Positions 8,443-10,403 of a stretch of DNA of 10,403 bases are shown piece by piece; position 1 is the first letter of the stretch, and each line of letters begins with the position of its first letter. This DNA comes from an uncultured Gemmatimonadales bacterium (GTDB lineage Bacteria; Gemmatimonadota; Gemmatimonadetes; Longimicrobiales; Gaopeijiaceae): contig CALJKZ010000546.1 of assembly GCA_937983085.1 (NCBI GenBank), forward strand, positions 1 to 10,403, in the 5' to 3' direction. The translations under genes and the position numbers were made by a program. Under the pieces are notes generated by a model. The model was given only the letters and a program-made list of their open reading frames with translations. It did no database searches and was not told the DNA's origin.

Positions 8443-9327
8443 ATGTCCATCTTCATTGATTCCGACACCAAGCTGGTCGTCCAGGGGATCACGGGCCGCG
8501 ACGGCTCGTTCCACACGAGCCAGATGATCGAGTACGGGACCCAGGTCGTGGCAGGCGTCACGCCGGGCAAGGGCGGGCAATCCTTCGAGGGCCCCAACGG
8601 CGAGAGGGTCCCCATCTTCAACTCCATGGACCAGGCGGTGGCCGAGACGGGTGCCAACACGTCGGTCATCTACGTGCCGCCGGCCTTCGCGGGTGGCGCC
8701 ATCCTGGAAGCCGCCGACTCGGGGGTCGACCTCGTGGTCGCCATCACCGAGGGCATCCCGGTCCTGGACATGGCCCGGGCCCACGCCTTCGCCCGCGACA
8801 AGGGAGTACGGGTGCTCGGTCCCAACTGTCCCGGACTCATTTCACCGGGACAGTCCAAGGTCGGCATCCTCCCGGCGCAGATCGTCGCCGAGGGGCCCAT
8901 CGGCGTGGTGTCCCGTTCGGGAACGCTCACCTACGAGGCCGTCTTCCAGCTCACCAACGTCGGGCTGGGGCAGACGACGTGCGTGGGCATCGGTGGGGAT
9001 CCCCTCATCGGCACGAACTTCATCGACTGCCTGGAAGCCTTCGAGAACGACCCGGCGACGACGGCCGTGGTCATGATCGGAGAGATCGGAGGGACGGACG
9101 AGCAGGAGGCCGCCGAGTACGTCAGCGCGCACATGAGCAAGCCGGTGGTCGGCTTCATCGCCGGGCAGACGGCGCCTCCAGGACGTCGGATGGGGCACGC
9201 CGGGGCCATCATCAGTGGTTCGGCAGGCACCGCCGAAGAGAAGATGAAGGCCTTCAAGGACAAAGGGATCGCCGTGGCCAAGCGTCCGGCGGACATTGTC
9301 GGCCTGATTCAAGAGGCCCTGGCCTAG
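8443..9327 (+). CDS. sucD: Succinyl-CoA ligase subunit alpha
   Basis: SucD is the CoA-binding catalytic subunit of succinyl-CoA synthetase and carries the phosphohistidine intermediate. The product is 294 residues, normal for the family. The N-terminal Rossmann-like CoA domain has VQGITGRDGSFH (13-24) and GVTPGKGG (38-45). GPNCPGLISPG (126-136) and VVSRSGTLTYE (155-165) are standard ligase blocks. GIGGDPLIGTNF (182-193) and MIGEIGG (211-217) lead to the active-site histidine H252 in GRRMGHAGAI, equivalent to E. coli H246. GAGG at 8430-8433 overlaps the sucC stop and sits 9 nt before the ATG, so the two subunits are co-translated from one mRNA, as expected for a stoichiometric heteromer. It is followed after 29 bp by a CBS-domain gene, whereas in many proteobacteria sucCD follow sucAB. 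Confidence 0.98.
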   Translation: MSIFIDSDTKLVVQGITGRDGSFHTSQMIEYGTQVVAGVTPGKGGQSFEGPNGERVPIFNSMDQAVAETGANTSVIYVPPAFAGGAILEAADSGVDLVVAITEGIPVLDMARAHAFARDKGVRVLGPNCPGLISPGQSKVGILPAQIVAEGPIGVVSRSGTLTYEAVFQLTNVGLGQTTCVGIGGDPLIGTNFIDCLEAFENDPATTAVVMIGEIGGTDEQEAAEYVSAHMSKPVVGFIAGQTAPPGRRMGHAGAIISGSAGTAEEKMKAFKDKGIAVAKRPADIVGLIQEALA

Positions 9328-9345
9328 CGGCTCATGCCGCACGGT

Positions 9346-9350
9346 GGGGA
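9346..9350 (+). promoter_or_regulatory. Shine-Dalgarno GGGGA deciding the CBS-protein start
   Basis: GGGGA lies 6 nt before the ATG at 9357. The same frame is open back into sucD (to 8979), but that upstream part is a GC-rich out-of-frame reading of sucD. This site and the 29-bp gap after sucD make 9357 the right start. Confidence 0.6.
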
Positions 9351-9356
9351 AAAGCG

Positions 9357-9812
9357 ATGACGGATGCTGGTTCCGAGTTGGACCTGACGGTGGAAGACGC
9401 CGCCGAGCCGGCCAAGTATCGGGTGTACGCCGACACGCCGCTGAACGAGGTGGTGGATCTGATGGTCCGCCGGGGCCTTCGGGCCGTGCCCGTCGTGGGC
9501 GAGCGCTACGAGGTCCTCGGAATCATCACCACGGGTGACGCCCTCGGGCGGGTTTTGAGGGAGGCGCCGTCGGACGAGGGGGAAGCAGGGGCGGGGACCC
9601 TCACCGCCCGCGATGTCATGACGAGAGCCGTGCTGTGCGTCTCCGAGGCCCAGCCTCTGGTGGATGCGGCGCGGATGATGGTGAATCGGAAGGTGGAGCA
9701 GCTGCCCGTCGTGCGCGACGGAGAGTTGGTCGGCCTCATCACACGAAACGCGGTACTCCGTGCGCTGCACGGCGTGCCCGAAGACGAACGAGACGAGACG
9801 AACGAGCCATGA
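9357..9812 (+). CDS. Two-CBS-domain protein (putative adenine-nucleotide sensor)
   Basis: This 151-residue soluble protein is almost entirely a tandem CBS pair (Bateman module). CBS1 spans about 18-68 and CBS2 about 82-138. Each keeps the ribose/phosphate-binding G-h-h-T-x-x-D/N motif: GIITTGD (T58, D61) and GLITRN (T129, N131). No other domain, signal peptide or membrane segment is visible. The N-terminal ~17 residues and the 69-80 linker (PSDEGEAGAG) are acidic and probably flexible. CBS pairs commonly bind AMP, ADP, ATP, SAM or NADH, but the ligand cannot be read here. The gene lies 29 bp after sucD and overlaps ndk by 4 bp (ATGA), so it is probably co-expressed with an ATP/GTP-producing ligase and the NTP-equilibrating kinase. 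A sensing or regulatory role toward a partner enzyme is inferred, not shown. The family call is secure; the function is not. Confidence 0.92.
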   Translation: MTDAGSELDLTVEDAAEPAKYRVYADTPLNEVVDLMVRRGLRAVPVVGERYEVLGIITTGDALGRVLREAPSDEGEAGAGTLTARDVMTRAVLCVSEAQPLVDAARMMVNRKVEQLPVVRDGELVGLITRNAVLRALHGVPEDERDETNEP

Positions 9813-10228
9813 GCCACACCCTAGCGATCATCAAGCCCGACGCCGTCGGTTCCGGCAAAGCCGGGAAGATCCTCGCCCATCTGGAAACGGCAGGATTCGC
9901 AATCCGGGCGCTTCGCCTGACCCGGCTGAACACCGCCCAGGCGCAGGCCTTCTATGCGGTTCACGAAGGTCGCCCCTTCTACGACGAACTCGTTGAGTTC
10001 ATGACGTCCGGCCCCGTGATCCCCATGGTTCTGGAAGCCGAAAACGCGGTCTCGCGGCTTCGTGAGACCATCGGGGCCACCGATCCGGCCGAGGCCGCGC
10101 CGGGGACCGTCCGCAAGCTGTATGCCGAATCGAAGGGGAGAAACGCCATCCACGCCTCGGATTCGGACGCCAATGCGGAGATCGAGATCGCCTTCTTCTT
10201 CTCGACGCACGAGCGCCTGGGACTCTGA
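9809..10228 (+). CDS. ndk: Nucleoside-diphosphate kinase
   Basis: Ndk transfers the gamma-phosphate between NTPs and NDPs through a phosphohistidine, keeping GTP, CTP, UTP and dNTP pools in balance with ATP. It is cytoplasmic. The 139-residue product is full length. All active-site residues align with E. coli Ndk at a constant offset of two: K9 (IIKPDAV), Y49, F57, R85, T91, R102, N112 and catalytic H115 in NAIHASDS. The usual HGSDS reads HASDS, which the family signature allows. The ATG at 9809 shares ATGA with the CBS gene's stop. There is no strong Shine-Dalgarno; the preceding bases are a purine-rich GACGA-type run (about 9782-9806), so translation is probably coupled to the upstream gene. 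A large hairpin begins directly after the stop codon. Confidence 0.98.
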   Translation: MSHTLAIIKPDAVGSGKAGKILAHLETAGFAIRALRLTRLNTAQAQAFYAVHEGRPFYDELVEFMTSGPVIPMVLEAENAVSRLRETIGATDPAEAAPGTVRKLYAESKGRNAIHASDSDANAEIEIAFFFSTHERLGL

Positions 10229-10263
10229 CGTCTCTCCGGGCCCGGTTTCCGGGTGCGGAGACG
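10229..10263 (+). terminator. Imperfect hairpin directly after ndk (candidate transcript end)
   Basis: CGTCTC (10229-10234) pairs with GAGACG (10258-10263). Inside, CCCGG (10241-10245) pairs with CCGGG (10249-10253) across a TTT loop, and an internal loop separates the two stems. The structure starts at the first base after the ndk stop. No T-tract follows (GCGCCAATCC), so it is not a classical intrinsic terminator. It could be a Rho-assisted or T-less terminator, or a 3'-end stabiliser. Its position at the end of the sucC-ndk cluster, before a new promoter-like region, supports this role. Confidence 0.45.
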
Positions 10264-10273
10264 GCGCCAATCC

Positions 10274-10301
10274 TAGACATTCGGCGCGTTGTCACTAGCT
10301 T
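10274..10301 (+). promoter_or_regulatory. Possible promoter for the DUF177-like gene
   Basis: TAGACA (10274-10279; 5 of 6 to TTGACA), a 16-bp spacer and TAGCTT (10296-10301; only TA...T conserved) lie just upstream of the ATG at 10310. If real, the start point would fall at or within a few bases of the ATG, giving a leaderless or near-leaderless mRNA. An alternative -35-like TTGTCA at 10289 has no properly spaced -10 before the gene. The support is weak. Confidence 0.3.
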
Positions 10302-10309
10302 TCACGACT

Positions 10310-10403
10310 ATGCTCAGAGTCAATCTCGGGCAGTTGCGCCGAGAGGGTTCCGTCGACGTCGAGGCCGCGGTGGCTTCGGACGACAAGCTGAGGAAAAACA
10401 CCG
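10310..10403 (+). CDS. DUF177/YceD-like protein N-terminus, 3' partial
   Basis: An open frame begins at the ATG at 10310 and runs off the right edge after 31 codons. It starts MLRVNLGQLRREGSVDVEAA and continues through VASDDKLRKNT. The opening, a beta-strand-like 'hydrophobic-R-V-x-L-x-x-L-R-x-G' followed by a charged segment, resembles the N-terminus of DUF177 (YceD-like) proteins, which usually lie just upstream of rpmF (ribosomal protein L32) and fatty-acid synthesis genes. That downstream context is outside the window, so it cannot be checked. No Shine-Dalgarno precedes the ATG (CTTTCACGACT). The DUF177 call rests on only 31 residues and is tentative; that it is a real coding start is more likely, because codon third positions remain mostly G/C. 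Confidence 0.5.
   Translation, partial: MLRVNLGQLRREGSVDVEAAVASDDKLRKNT

Noticed and set aside
8979..9356. N-terminal extension of the CBS protein into sucD (same frame stays open)
   Set aside because: The extension reads sucD out of frame, gives Arg/Gly/His-rich sequence, and ignores a good GGGGA ribosome site placed 6 nt before the ATG at 9357.

Overview
The window is high-GC bacterial chromosome, densely packed, with every convincing gene on the + strand. It holds core-metabolism and envelope genes rather than a mobile or defence region. The gene set and protein style fit a Gemmatimonadota-like, high-GC, aerobic soil or marine bacterium. The main clues are an alanine/aspartate-rich nuoM-nuoN pair, a UPF0182 giant membrane protein, sucC-sucD followed by a CBS-domain gene and ndk, and then the N-terminus of a DUF177-like protein. 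This placement is inferred from general familiarity; no marker gene in the window proves it.

Layout. (1) Positions 1-2825 are the distal end of a complex I operon: nuoM (5' end outside the window) and nuoN, 6 bp apart. (2) Positions 2906-7130 hold a phosphomannomutase/phosphoglucomutase gene, then 7 bp later a 947-residue UPF0182 membrane protein of unknown function. The 80-bp gap after nuoN holds only small weak hairpins, so the pair may be read from the nuo transcript or from a weak promoter that I cannot define. (3) Positions 7131-7297 are a 167-bp intergenic stretch with a plausible sigma70-type promoter (TTGATC, 17-bp spacer, TAGGTT). (4) Positions 7298-10228 are a compact cluster: sucC, sucD, a 151-residue protein of two CBS domains, and ndk. 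The CBS gene and ndk overlap by 4 bp (ATGA). A long imperfect hairpin sits directly after the ndk stop. (5) From 10310 to the right edge is the start of a DUF177/YceD-like gene with no visible Shine-Dalgarno and a possible promoter very close to its ATG.

The genes fit together as energy and envelope metabolism. Complex I takes electrons from NADH. Succinyl-CoA ligase makes ATP or GTP in the TCA cycle. Ndk balances the NTP pool. The CBS protein is a candidate adenine-nucleotide sensor in the same transcript. The phosphohexomutase supplies mannose-1-P or glucose-1-P for surface polysaccharides. I see no tRNA, rRNA, CRISPR array, insertion sequence or phage element. The least understood items are the UPF0182 protein and the CBS protein embedded between sucCD and ndk.
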